54,392 bases of DNA from Arsenophonus sp046530785 (lineage in GTDB: Bacteria > Pseudomonadota > Gammaproteobacteria > Enterobacterales > Enterobacteriaceae). Below are positions 14,600 to 26,900 of the stretch, piece after piece. Location of the stretch: NCBI GenBank assembly GCA_046530785.1, contig JBHEQT010000012.1:1-54392 (forward strand), written 5' to 3'. Position numbers and translations under genes: made by a program. Each line of letters opens with the position of its first letter. Position 1 is the first letter of the stretch. Under the pieces are notes generated by a model. The model worked only from the letters and a program-made list of their open reading frames with translations, was not told where the DNA came from and did not search any database.

Positions 14600-17500
14600 C
14601 TATTGTTATTCGTAGGTTAAATTTTTATATATGTTATTACTTTAGCAGAATCTCTTTTAGAATCGTAATAAATAAAAAAATCTTCTGGATCTTTTATCAG
14701 GGATAATGATGTATCTGTTGTCTTCTGCAGAAAAATTTGCGCGAAAAAGTTCTTATATTTTCCGTCTTTTAATTAAAAACTAATTATAGAGAGGATTATA
14801 TTAAAACGAATTCACTTATTAAGAAAATTTATTGATGAATGCTAATATCTAGTCAATCTTTCTTTAACTACAAGGATTTTTGAGTATTAGTAACAGATAT
14901 TTAATCTTTTTATTATGGCTAGTTAGATTTCTGTAAAGAATTATGCAACCGTTTTGGTATAACTTTTTCCATAACTCAATTAAAAAAGTTTTTAAAACTT
15001 TTGGTTGTCTTGGTATATATAGGTAATGATTAATGAGTTTATTTGCTATTGTAAAATACAATCTATTAATTTCCTCATTATATTATAGTCAGGAAGTAAT
15101 TATGATAACACTGACCAAATTAATAAATAACTATAATCTTGTTGAGTAATTAAATATGAAACGATGATTTTCTTTTATTTTTGCTATCATTATTTTAATA
15201 AAATAAAAATCCTTCATAATCTTGAATAAATTGAGACTTGAATTATAAATACACAATTTCGTATCTACCAAAAATAAGAGTACCTAATCTTTAAACTAAA
15301 AATCATAATGAATATCTCACTTTTAAAAATGAATTTTCCTTATAAATATAAAACAAGTAGATAATAAGACAATGATGAAAAAAATAATGGTGAGCGTATA
15401 AAATAAACTAATATTTTATGATCAATTTTAATGTCTACCTTAGATACAATAGGATAATTGATCGAAGAAAAGAAATTAAATCATAGAAAGTAACGTAGTG
15501 CAACAAAAAAAGATATTATAGGTACTAAAATGATTAACAAAATTTAGCTATTCTTCCGATTTTTACTAGCTAAAATAAAAAGTTGACTGGACCAAACAGT
15601 TTATATGAAGAAAGACTCTGCTCGCGATACCGTTAATCTATTTTAAAATCTTATTTTTTACAATGTCTCGGCAATATCATTAAAACAATTATAATGAAGA
15701 AGATAATTGTTAAGGATGAAAATAATAATAGCGTTGTTTATAACTTTAATTTTTTAGAAAATAGGATTGGATCTTTAAGTGGTATACAATGTCAGGAATT
15801 AGCAATATTTATCTATAATAAAATCAGGAAGTCGATAAATAAAAATTTTTTGAAACTAAGCTTGATAAGAAATTTTTTAAAATTTATAAGTAAAGACACA
15901 ATCACCGATTACCATACTAATTTTGAAAGCTAAGAGAAGTGATAGTAAAGAATAGAAATTGTGGGGAACATAAAATTTTTTACGTATTTCTTACAAAATA
16001 TTCTTATGATGTTCATAAAAAAAATGAGAATATTTGACTCGTTATTACCTACTATAATCTATTTTAATGGATCAATTATATCAAGATTGTAAAATTCTTT
16101 TAAATGAAAGAAAACTTCAACGATTGAAAAATTATGTTGATTATTGGTATAATCAAAATTAATTACGAGGAAGATATTTATATTATTGATTTCAGAAGAT
16201 TATAAAAAGTTAAAAAGTAATTTATATCAATTTTATATAGCGTTTAGGAATAGAATTACTGAAAACAGATACATCATTTTAGTTACTCTTTCTGGAAGAT
16301 TTGGTTTCCTGATTTAGAACTAGAATAAGAAAATTGTGATTATAGTCCTAAAATTACGGAATATTTATAGGAATAATCCCTCTCCGCCTAATTCCAGTAG
16401 AAATAATAAAAAGTATAAAGTGAAAATAAATTAATATTAATCAAGAAGTAAAGAGAGTTAAGAAATAAAAGTATATGGGGCAAATTTTTGAATATGATTT
16501 TTATTTGTTTGATTATATTTAATTAGGGATAGTATCTAAAATTTTTTCTTTCATTCATTTGTAGGATTCCAGATTGTAGTTAAAACAGTTCAATGAAATA
16601 TAAACAAAAGAGGAATTTACTTTTCTTCAATCTTTTCAAAAATAACTACTAATTCCAGGAACAATGATAAATTCATGTGCTAGGTAATAATCATCTAGGA
16701 AGAAAGGTAATACAGAATATAATCTTAATATCGAAAAATAGGTCTAATTAATCAGACTTTTCCTTCTGGTATTGATAAACAAGAATTTCCCTTTTTATAT
16801 ATCGCTTTAATAGCAAATTAAAGGGTTAATAGAAAAACAATTCCTCTCAATTTTAGTCTCAATTTTTGAGAAAAAGCTTATTTGGTTCCCTGTCTTATTA
16901 TAGGAATCACCGTTTCGATAAATAGGGTTTCCAAGTTTCATTAGTTGTTAAATTAGTTGGATGATCCTTCAGGATCATTTAATAAATAATTGGTATTAAG
17001 CGATACTTAGCAAAGTAAGTACAAAATTGGAGATGGATCTTTGTTTATAATAAAAGAATATCCCTAAAAATTCTGAAGAATTAACGATTAAAATTAGACT
17101 TCGATAATTTGTAGAAGGTGACAAGTGGAACTCATTGGTAACAAACATTAATAATTTTATAAATATTTTAACATATTTACTATTGAATATTTCTATTAAT
17201 TCAATATTTTGAATTTCCTTTCCATAAATTTTACCTGAACTCTAGGAGAAAATCTTTCTAGAGATTTTACACTATATTTATTTAATAAGATCTTATTTTA
17301 GTTTATTTATAGGGAAAATTTATCAGGAACACAAAAAACAAATCGATACCTAAAGTAAATGTGGTAAGGATGAATCATTTAAAATTGGTAACCAGATGAA
17401 GTAACTTTAAGAATTTGCAAAATAAATAATAAATATAAGTTCATGGTAAGAAAAGTAGTTATTAAAGAAGATAATCTTTGTCTTGTAGACAACAAGTTAT

Positions 17501-20500
17501 CGTGGGGTAATAGTAAATAAAGATAAAAATAATTTAATAATTTTCTCAAAATTTTATAATTCTGAGAAATTTTTATTTCGGTATCGATATTGAGAATCAT
17601 TAACATAGAAAACGTAGAAAATTTCGTCGAAATTATAAGGTAATATATATCCTGTAAACGTATTTTGGGAAAATAATTTCGAAATTCTAAAGAAATTTAA
17701 ATTATCGATAGAAGTACAGAAAAATACCTGCGTACGATAAGATATTATTAACTATTAAATCAGAATTTTACTGAGTAAATTGTTAGTAGATATGCAGATA
17801 ATATAACCTTTATTAAGTTCAATAATAACAATAAAAGAACTACTAGTAAATTTTTACGTATAATCTTTTGTCAAGATGGAAAAGTATATATTAATCGATG
17901 ACTATAAAATATACAACCTTATCTACCCGAGTAGATAAAAATATGATATTATTAGTAGAAATTATCTGTATACCTTATAGTATATTACCAAGCTAAAATG
18001 AATGGTAAGTTAAACACTATAATTGGTATTATTTTTTATAAGAAAACTCAAAAACAATACTTATATCGTTAAGGAATCAACCTTAACTGATATTGGGATC
18101 GGTATTTTTAAAAAAATAGTTGTGCTTATTTGACTCTTATTTTTCTTTAATGTTTATTTTGTATGAGAACGTGGGATTCTTAAAAAGTTTAGTAAATCAA
18201 TCTTCTTAAGTTATCGATATCTCTGTGTAGATATGTTGATGTATTTAATCGGTCTTTCATATTCACTGAATTTTTATTATATTCTAAAATTCTATTTGAA
18301 GAATTAAGAAGATCTACTAACAGATTATGATAGATTTTGATACAATTTTTATTGTGGGGATATCCTTAAAATTAAGATTTTTAATAAAATAGGTCCTATA
18401 TTTTTGATGACACAATAGCCTCAACTGTGCTATATTGTATTAAAGAGCTAGATGATGATTAAAAATGTTATGTCTATAAATAAACTTAAAAATTACTCAA
18501 ATTTAATTGTTTTATCATTTACTTTTACTAAACTTTGATAATTTTCTATTTTGAATCTATTGAAATTAGATAAATAAAAAAATTTATAGCAAGTATTTTT
18601 GAACTATAATATTTACCATTAACTATTTAATTTTTAAAGAAGATATTCTATAAAATCCTCTCTCGTTAGAGAAATATAGTTTTATAATATTGAATTTTTA
18701 TCAACTTATCCACTATACCTTTTAGTAAATTTAAGCATTTAAATTTGTTTAACTCGATACAAAAGAGATAATTATCAATTTTTATGACAGTATTTTCTAA
18801 CTTCTTTAAGAAAATCTTAAAAATTAATAGATATTATCTTATTTTTTAGATTTATTGAAATAATATTCTGCAGAGTTGTGGAAGAGTAGTGGAGTATTAT
18901 GTGCTTCTCTCATATAGAGCTCAATCTCCATCTACTTTATCTTATATTCTCATTTTAGTCCTGATTGGTCTCTTGTTCATAAAAAATATGTTATACGTGT
19001 GGAGTAGCCATTTCATCCTATCCATAAAATTTCACTTTTTTATTTCAATCTTCATAAATACCAAGTAACTAATATAGAAAAAATATTTTTTATTAAGAAT
19101 CTAAATAAAATTTACCAGAAAAATTATGATCAGCAGATGATTTAACTTTCATCAGAAGAGATTCTTTTAAATCCACTGGTTTACCAAAAAGTATACAAGA
19201 CTTTAAAAGATGAAACCTATCTGATATAGAAAAAAAAGATACTTTCAATTAATTTTATATCTATAATGAACAGAATATTGAATTATATTTATAGAGATTT
19301 TTACTTGTACTGGAAATCACTCTTCATTGAAGAGTTTAATAGATTTAAATTTTCTGTAAAGTACATCTGAAAAAGATTGGAAATATATATATAATCTAAA
19401 TATGAGATGTTATCAAGAAGCACTATTTGTCAATCAATATAGCATTAATAAACAGTTATAAATAGCCTTATCGTACCTATTAAAGATATTATTGTATATT
19501 TGTTCTTCTAGATTTTTCAAATCGAAACGATTTAAAATTTTGTTATCAGTGTATTCTATACAAAAGGAATGTTTTCTATCCTATTTTGATGATATCTTTT
19601 CAATATCTAGATAGGAAATGGGATATCAGTAAAAATGAATTTTTGATTAAATATCTACTAATCAATTAATCTATTATCCCTCTCTTCCTATAAAAAAGAG
19701 AGGAGATAGAGTAATTTTTTTTCGATCGACAACGATATTCTAGTATATTACAATGAACAGTCGATTTGTCTTTTCAAAAATATAAGTTAGGAACTTATAA
19801 AAATATTATTACAAGATTAGATTCTCTTGTGTTGTGTAGATTGGAACCACTACAACAAGAAAACAAGATAAATTATCACAGTAATTTTGTCCTTATTATT
19901 TACTTAAAGTGAATTTTATTATTTTCAATATATTAATCTAGAAAAAGATATTGGTTGGAAAGCAATAATGGAATTTTATATCAAAATTCAGTTTATCATT
20001 TCTATATAAAAATCAATGTTCGAAGAACATCTTTTTTTTACATCGGATTTTAATGGAAAAAAGAAGGATTCAGTCGATGACAATATCTCACTAAATACCA
20101 ATAAGAAAGAGAAATTCTATAACAGTATATTAATTTAGAAACATCTCTCTTCTTTTTATTTACTAAATCTAGATCTAAAAAGTATTATCTTTTCTTTCTT
20201 TCTTTTCTAAGAAAATAGTATTGATCAGTTTTAATACTTAATATTTAGCAGAATCAATATAGTGGATATCGCAACTATTTAATCCTGTCGATTATGAACG
20301 TTACATCGATGTAAGTCTGCTATTCTCCCCCCTGCTATCATCCACCTTCAATGATAAAAAAGTAATTTTAATTTAAAAAGAGATTTTAATGATAACCGAA
20401 CAGAGTGGGGATATATCTATTGATAAAATCAGAACAGGTGAAAGTGTATTCAAATACTGTGAGATGTATTGAATTTCTGTATCTGTTCATTATTAATATA

Positions 20501-22727
20501 CTGATTATCGTAATGTTATTAAATAAAAAGTATGCGAAACGATAAAAAATTTTTGATATCGTTTATTGAAGTGATCATTCTAGATTTTATACTGGGTTTA
20601 TTCCAATTTTGTTATAATACAATAAGATGAACTATAATGAACGATTTAATCAATCTAGAAATTGACAGGATTCAAAATATTTAATTAATATAAAGAAATT
20701 AACTTTACTATGACTAAAAACTTATAATGATAGAATTAAACAAGATGAAGAATGATGGTATTAACTATTTAAAAAAAATGGATGCATAGAGGAAGAAAAT
20801 GGTATATAACTACGAGATATAAAAGAATTCTCTTTCTATCAGAATATTTTGAATGTTTTCCAAACAATATAATTTATTAATTTTTTCATGAACTGGATAA
20901 TGTTAATTATTATTGATTATAAAATAAGAATTAAATAAGAATTAGTAAATATGACTCTTGGGGACATTATACCCCAATCTAAAAAAATTAAAAATACAGA
21001 TTTTAAATAAAATTTTTCATGAATCTTGATCAGTATCAAACCAAAAAAATTAAATTTGAAATTAGAGAAGTTATCACGATAAATCACTGAAAATTATCAA
21101 TGATAGACTCTGAAAACGTAGTGCTTACTTTAAAGAGCATTCACGGTTAAATTTAAAAAGAATAAACAACTTTTCATAGAAAGGTTATCAGCTTAATAAA
21201 TTAAGTTTTTCAAAAAAGAAATTCAACTTCTAAAAAGAAATTGTAAAAATAAAACAGAGAAAATATCCAAGAAAAGAATCAACTTTTAAAAATCTTACTT
21301 TTGTTGAAAAAAGTAAATTTAACAAAAATAAAAAACATAAAGATAGCAGAAGAACCATCAACTTAATAGAGGATGGGAGTTTCATTAGAGAAAATTTAAT
21401 TACATCATTAGAAGTAGAATTGTTTCATCTCTTATGAGATAATGATTTTTATTTACCCAATTTTACTGGATTTTTATATTCCTTTATTCATACTTATATT
21501 TAATAAGATGAAAGTAACACCTAGAAAAGAAACATGAATAGATCATTTGATAAATAGTTATCTTATCTTTTATTATTTTAAGTAATAATTCTATGTTCAA
21601 TATCAAGTTGGTGCGAGATAAATAATTCTTATTATTTATTGGATTTATTTTTCAGATTCAGTCTGTTGTTATTATTATCTCCTTTATGCTGATAGCGATA
21701 AAATAGATTTATGTAAGAAAGATGACCTTATTAAATATAAAATGATGATTATTTAGTGAGATACGATCTATACTTAATAAGATAAACCAGTAAATATTTT
21801 CAAGTATATCAATAGAGTAGGTTTTTCTTGGAGAAGGTATTATTCAATATTTTATTAATGAAACAGGAAAAAACTAGTTTAGATAATTTCCTCTATTTAC
21901 TAAAATAAATATTGATTATAGAATCGAATAGTAGATATTGTTCCTGACATAATTGAAAGAGATCTATCTTATGGCTTATATCAAATGAATTTTCAACATA
22001 TGGTAATATAAAAAACTCCTCGCTATCTTATTAAAAAAGAGAATGTCATTTCTACAGCCATTTAAAGGCAACTGGTTTTTATAGAAAATATTTAATTTCA
22101 AGTATTTATATATCTATATAAGATATAAAGCGAGTAAACAAACCCACCCTGAAAAAGTTTCTAGAAAATAGCAGTGTTAAAGAATTAGTTTAAATAAATA
22201 TTTGGATATTTTCAAAATTATAAAAGGAAATTTTATGATTTTGAAAATCCCATATTTTATTTATGATCGTTTCAATATTCAAATATTGCACCGGATATTA
22301 AGTAATCAAAATCATCATAAGAGAAACTTAGAGAAAACTTAAATATTAAGACTACATTGATATAATGAAGTTACTTGCAATCTTTTATGAGAGAATTTTC
22401 TCAATGGTTTTTATTCAATGAGGGGTGAATCAAAATTTATTTGTATATATTCTTTCTCTAATTTTATTCAGAATCTACATTGTGTATCTAACTGAAGAGA
22501 AAACTTCTTCTATCAAAATAGAAAATCCACTTATATAGGAAAATTTAATGAATATCCTAATGATCTAATTCTAAATAATTCACTTTTCTCAATTTTTTAT
22601 ATCATATAAACTTTGATTGTTTAATATTTTACTTTTATTATCTAATTTTTCTCATCTCAACCAATATATAAATTCCCTAATATGAATCAGGGATTCTTTT
22701 TAATATATAAAAAATGTTTAAAGCTAA

Positions 22728-22753
22728 ATATTTTATTTTATAAAATAAAATAT
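22728..22753. repeat. 26-bp perfect A/T palindrome
   Basis: The halves 22728-22740 (ATATTTTATTTTA) and 22741-22753 are exact reverse complements with no spacer. The palindrome is built only of A and T. It sits close to where the desert changes from about 25% GC to clearly lower GC. Confidence 0.6.
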
Positions 22754-24243
22754 CTAATAATATTTTATTTCAGTTAGAGTTTCGACGAATAAAAATATCT
22801 ACTTCACTATTTTGAGGGATTATTAATATATTGAGTTTAATAATATAAATATTTGTACCAGTTAAGTTTCATAAATTTTGATTCATGTTTTTATTTTTAA
22901 TTTTTTGAAAAATAGATTTTTATATTTTAATAACTTTACATTTTTCAATAAATAAATTATTTTTAAAATTTTGAATTAGCTAGAATTTTAACAAAAAGAA
23001 GCGATAAGAAATAGTTATTAGAGAGAAAATAACTAAAATAATAAAAAGATAATATGGATCATATTAAAATAATCAAAACATCATATATTATATTGAAAAT
23101 TAATAATTATATAAATAATAATTAAAATTATTAGGATAAAATCAATAGAAACCAGATATAAACCACGGATTTAATATATATTAAAGTGCAATAAAATCTA
23201 GTAATAGATTTCTATGCTGAAAGATAAATAGCTATATCTCCAATATTAACTGTTTTTAATATCAAAATTAGAATGTAAAGATATTCATATTTCTAATTTA
23301 ATAAATTCTATAAAACTTCTTTATTAGAAAATCGTTTTTCATGTAAATAAGTTTATTGATGAAAATTAATCAAAAAATTAATTTTGTTAAAAATATAATC
23401 AGACAGAGGTTTATCAGTAACGAGAAGAAGAGAAAGTATTGAAAAAGATAGATATTTTTTATAAAAAAATAAAGATAACTTTAGTAATCCAATTTAGTAG
23501 AAAATAACTTCGCATTATTGTATTGATTTTTATTGAGTAGAACAAGATAGAAAATCTTGTTTCTTTTATCCTTACATTAAAAAACAAAATGTTTTCGATG
23601 AAAATAACAACTGTAATTTCTTAAGAAAAGAAACTAAGATTTTTATCTTTTTTATTTATTAGAAATTTTAATTACACGCCTACATGAAAAAATTCAATTA
23701 ATAATGTTATGTATATAAAATAAAATTTTTTATTAACGAATAATTGAATATTGCAAATAAATAATAATTAACTATAATTTATTTAGTATTTATAAAATGT
23801 TAATAAATTTCTTGATATTATCATCTCTCATCAAAATTTTATAAAATTTATCAGTTTAAAGAATAATTAGTATATACATATCATGTATTACTGAATCATA
23901 AATTCATATGAATTAGCATCCGTTAGTTTCTTTCTGATAGATTTTATTCGTATGGATGAAAAAATAAAAGTAGTAATTAATATTGTTAAAGTTTTACGAT
24001 TTTTATCGGTCACTAAACCGAAAGCTAGTTCAAGAAATATAGTTCCCTATTAATAATCAAAATCAAGATTATCTTTAAGTATTTTATAATTTTATAAAGA
24101 CTAACTATAGTAAATTTAGATTATGCACCAATTCCTTATTAAGAAATTTATAAAATCATCTAATTAATAATTTATTAAGAATATAATCTTTTATCCTCCC
24201 CTATCCCTTTTACATAAATTTAATTAATTTTCTCTTACCTTTC

Positions 24244-24273
24244 TTAACAAGTAATTTTATCAACTACTTTATC
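24244..24273 (-). pseudogene. Eroded C-terminal tail of gpmA behind a new stop codon
   Basis: Reading on through the gpmA stop in the same frame gives DKVVDKITC and then a second stop. GpmA of E. coli ends YYLGNADEIAAKAAAV and onward for a total of 250 residues. The retained gene ends YYIFN, so the stop falls exactly at the Ala after N. The next residues, DKVVDK, line up with DEIAAK. A point mutation creating TAA therefore appears to have cut off the tail, of which about six codons are still recognisable. The alignment is from memory of the E. coli sequence. Confidence 0.55.
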
Positions 24274-24972
24274 TTAATTAAAAATATAATAGTGGTTAAT
24301 GGGTTTCATGTTTTCATCAAATTCATAGACCAATGGAACAGCATTTGGAATATTAATTTTAAGAATCTCATCTTCACTTATTTTATCTAAATGTTTGATT
24401 AATCCCCGTAATGAATTACCGTGAGCAGTAATAATTACTTTTTTACCTTTAGAAACTCTAGGTTTAATCACCCCTTCCCAATAAGGGATAACACGTTCAA
24501 TTGTGGTAGCTAGACTTTCACTGACAGGGAGTTCTGATGGATTCAAATTTGCATAACGAGGATCATTACTAGGATAACGAGGGTCATCTCTAGTTAATTC
24601 CGGTGGTGTAGTTTTAAAGCTACGACGCCATTGTTTAACTTGTTCGTTACCATATTTTTTCACAGTTTTTTCTTTATCTAAACCTTGTAGGGCACCATAA
24701 TGACGTTCATTAAGCCTCCAATCTTTTTCAACAATTAACCATTGTTGATCTATTTGATCTAAAATATTCCATAATGTATGAATAGCTCGTTTTAAAACGG
24801 ATGTATAAGCATAGTCAAAAACAAAACCTTCCTTTTTTAATAGCTTTCCTGCTTCTTTTGCTTCTTTTCGACCCTTATCGGAAAGTTCAACATCATTCCA
24901 ACCAGTAAATCTGTTTTCTTTATTCCATTCACTTTCACCATGTCTTACTAAGACTAGTTTAGTTATTATCAT
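24274..24972 (-). CDS. gpmA: 2,3-bisphosphoglycerate-dependent phosphoglycerate mutase
   Basis: Cytoplasmic glycolytic and gluconeogenic enzyme interconverting 3- and 2-phosphoglycerate through a phosphohistidine. The 232-residue product follows E. coli GpmA from the first residue. The signature LVLVRHGESEWN carries the phosphorylated His11. RFTGWNDVEL, NERHYGALQG (acid/base Glu89) and AHGNSLRG (His184) are all present. The start is supported by AGGAG at 24981-24985, eight bases upstream. The protein stops about 18 residues short of E. coli GpmA (250 residues), and the in-frame sequence after the stop still resembles the lost tail. That tail contributes to closing the active site in the family, so activity may be reduced, but all catalytic residues remain. 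No neighbouring gene suggests an operon. Confidence 0.97.
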   Translation of the reverse strand: MIITKLVLVRHGESEWNKENRFTGWNDVELSDKGRKEAKEAGKLLKKEGFVFDYAYTSVLKRAIHTLWNILDQIDQQWLIVEKDWRLNERHYGALQGLDKEKTVKKYGNEQVKQWRRSFKTTPPELTRDDPRYPSNDPRYANLNPSELPVSESLATTIERVIPYWEGVIKPRVSKGKKVIITAHGNSLRGLIKHLDKISEDEILKINIPNAVPLVYEFDENMKPINHYYIFN

Positions 24973-25136
24973 AGTTTAAACTCCTATTGGTAAATTAATT
25001 AAAATGAATTTAATTTATTAAAATATTTTAAGTTAAATATAAAATAAAACTATAGTAATCTTTAAATTATTGAGTAAAGTTTATAATTAATTTAATTTAT
25101 TATTAAATGATAGATTAAGATTGAAAATGATCTATT

Positions 25137-25184
25137 TGTATGCTACATAAAATTATTATAATTAATAATTTTATGTAGCATACA
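25137..25184. repeat. Perfect hairpin, 22-bp arms, 4-base loop
   Basis: Arms 25137-25158 (starting TGTATGCTACATAAAA) and 25163-25184 are exact reverse complements; the loop is TAAT. The outer part includes TGTATGCTACAT, so it is not purely A/T. It lies 165 bases upstream of the gpmA start. Neither flank has a T-run, which argues against a simple intrinsic terminator. It is the longest perfect stem I found in the window. Confidence 0.8.
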
Positions 25185-25373
25185 TGGATAAATATTTTGC
25201 TAAAGAATTAAAACTAATTAAATTTTTTTATTAATTTTAATAATAAAAATTTTTTATTTGTAACTATAAGTAGTTAATATCTAAAACTAAGATGATATCT
25301 ATAAAATTTTTAGTAAATATATTAATAAGTTATTCAACAAAATAAACAAAATTAAAATTGTAAAATATATATT

Positions 25374-25405
25374 AATCTAATATATTATACATAATATATT
25401 AGATT
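25374..25405. repeat. Perfect hairpin, 15-bp arms
   Basis: AATCTAATATATTAT (25374-25388) pairs exactly with 25391-25405 around the two-base centre AC. It belongs to the hairpin cluster upstream of gpmA. Confidence 0.7.
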
Positions 25406-25451
25406 CAAGTAAATTCTCAAAATATATAAATATATTTACATTCTTATAAAT

Positions 25452-25495
25452 TACTTAATATAATAAATACTAATTTGTATTTATTATATTAAGTA
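25452..25495. repeat. Perfect hairpin, 19-bp arms, 6-base loop
   Basis: Arms 25452-25470 and 25477-25495 are exact reverse complements; the loop is TAATTT. It is almost entirely A/T apart from two G-C pairs. It is the third hairpin within 360 bases. Confidence 0.75.
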
Positions 25496-26117
25496 TAATA
25501 GAAATATTATAGATAAAATAATAATTTATAATTATTAATTTATATAATCTATATTATGATTTCTAATATCATTTTTAATTTATAAAAATTTAATAATTTA
25601 TTTATTATTAATTATTTTAATAGTATTAAAATAATTAATTTTTAAAAAATTAATTATTAAAATCTATTAATATTAAGTTAATAGTATTGATTACTATATA
25701 ATTTTCTATATAAATATATTATAGTTAAATATTTACACAAAGATTTTTTATCTTATTAATTTATATTTATTTAATAAAATAGAAAAACTTATAATAGATT
25801 TGATAACTATAATTAACAGTTTTAATTTATATATATATGAGTTTTTCTCTATAAAATTTACCTATTAAATTATTTATAATTTAATTCAGATAGAATTATA
25901 ATTCTAGTATAAAATACTTAATATTATTAAAATATTTAACTAGTATATTAGTTCAATATAATTAGTTAAAAATAATTATTTAAACACTTCTATTTTTATA
26001 TTCTAATTTTTAAAAACCAACATTATTTTTACGATATTTGATCATAATTAATCATTAATTTTAGTTAATCAAACATACTTTTGATAGAGTATATAACTAG
26101 TTATATTTTTAAAAAAA

Positions 26118-26158
26118 AATTTCTATAAATATATTTCTAAGATATATTTATAGAAATT
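26118..26158. repeat. Perfect hairpin, 17-bp arms, 7-base loop
   Basis: AATTTCTATAAATATAT (26118-26134) pairs exactly with 26142-26158. The loop is TTCTAAG. A run of nine A precedes the left arm, so a minus-strand transcript would have a T-run just after the stem and could terminate here. No minus-strand gene lies directly upstream, however. Confidence 0.6.
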
Positions 26159-26900
26159 AATCTTTTAATTAGAAACTATATTTTTATCTATTGTAAAATA
26201 TAAGTAATAAATTACTTGTAAAATAATAACTATATCAATAATAGATTTTATCTATTTTCAATAGAAAAGTAGTTCTCCTATAAAATTATATAAATAATCA
26301 ATAATATTAAATATTATTACTATATTTTATAAATAACTAATATATTGGTTAATTTAATTTAAAAAATAATTTTTAAATATAATATTTAATATTTTAAATA
26401 TAGATTTTATTTATCAAATGAACCTATAATAAAATATTTATAATAAAAAGTATAATTCTTTAAGATTTCAATATATATAAAATTAAATAAATTATTATAT
26501 AACTCTATTTAATTAATTGAAAATGCTTTCTTATTATTAAATTTACTTATTAAAGTATTAATTATTTACGATATATTTCTATGTAAAAATAATAGATTTA
26601 TAGTTATTTATATTGATAAGTAACTCTCTTTTTTCTGTATCAATAGCTCTAATATAGTAAAAGTTAAGATAGCAGATAATATCTCTATTACTAGTCATTA
26701 ATAATGGATATAAAATAAGTAATAGTATTTTTACTAAAAATACGACTTTTTTAATTTCATAATAAAATATATTATATTTTATTTAATATTTTAAATTATT
26801 GAATTTTTTTTAAAAGACTCACAATCTTTAAATTAATTGAATATATCACTAATAAATGTTAATACATATCCTGTTTGATTTACTGGTAAAAGAGGGATAA

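Larger units (their letters stand above)
1..24243. other. 24-kb gene desert without a recognisable gene
   Basis: No frame on either strand gives a protein I recognise. The longest start-to-stop frames here are 62-83 codons, a length expected by chance when stop codons make up about 9% of random triplets. None has a good ribosome binding site together with protein-like composition. Up to about 22.6 kb the GC content of hand-counted lines ranges from about 13 to 43%, averaging near 25%. It then falls to about 12-20% towards gpmA. I saw no tRNA arms, rRNA signatures, transposase fragments or tandem arrays. Visible structure is limited to several hairpins (8467-8493, 13511-13534, 14566-14599, 22728-22753), runs of G or C (5213-5219, 6337-6342, 20327-20332) and GC-rich patches near 3.79, 9.97, 14.48 and 20.3 kb. 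The likeliest reading is eroded former genes, but no gene fossil can be named. Confidence 0.7.
24973..26900. other. Extremely AT-rich spacer upstream of gpmA, rich in palindromes
   Basis: Hand-counted lines are about 5-17% GC, mostly below 10%, much lower than the desert on the other side of gpmA. No open frame of interest occurs. The stretch carries at least four long perfect hairpins (25137-25184, 25374-25405, 25452-25495, 26118-26158). The gpmA promoter must lie near 24990-25100 but cannot be singled out in such AT-rich DNA. Confidence 0.6.

Noticed and set aside
15694..15933. 79-codon ATG frame on the plus strand (MKKIIVKDENNNSVVYNF...)
   Set aside because: It looks protein-like at first sight, but there is no ribosome binding site, no recognised family, and the length is within chance expectation for about 54 kb of AT-rich DNA in six frames.
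17379..17606. 75-codon minus-strand frame, Leu-rich
   Set aside because: It suggests a membrane peptide but matches nothing known and is not longer than chance allows.
18859..19080. 73-codon open stretch without ATG, containing a hydrophobic segment
   Set aside because: Open by chance in pyrimidine-rich DNA; no start codon with a binding site and no recognised family.
19679..19703. 8-bp hairpin CCTCTCTT/AAGAGAGG followed by a T-run
   Set aside because: The T-run starts more than ten bases after the stem and there is no gene upstream, so a terminator call is not supported.
21233..21436. 67-codon open stretch, Lys-rich, ending ...ENLITSLEVELFHLL
   Set aside because: It reads as protein-like, but has no start codon and no match I can name; A-rich DNA naturally gives Lys-rich translation.
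24190..24213. Polypyrimidine stretch downstream of gpmA that reads GGGGAGGAT on the minus strand
   Set aside because: It resembles a ribosome binding site on the minus strand, but no frame of any length follows it.
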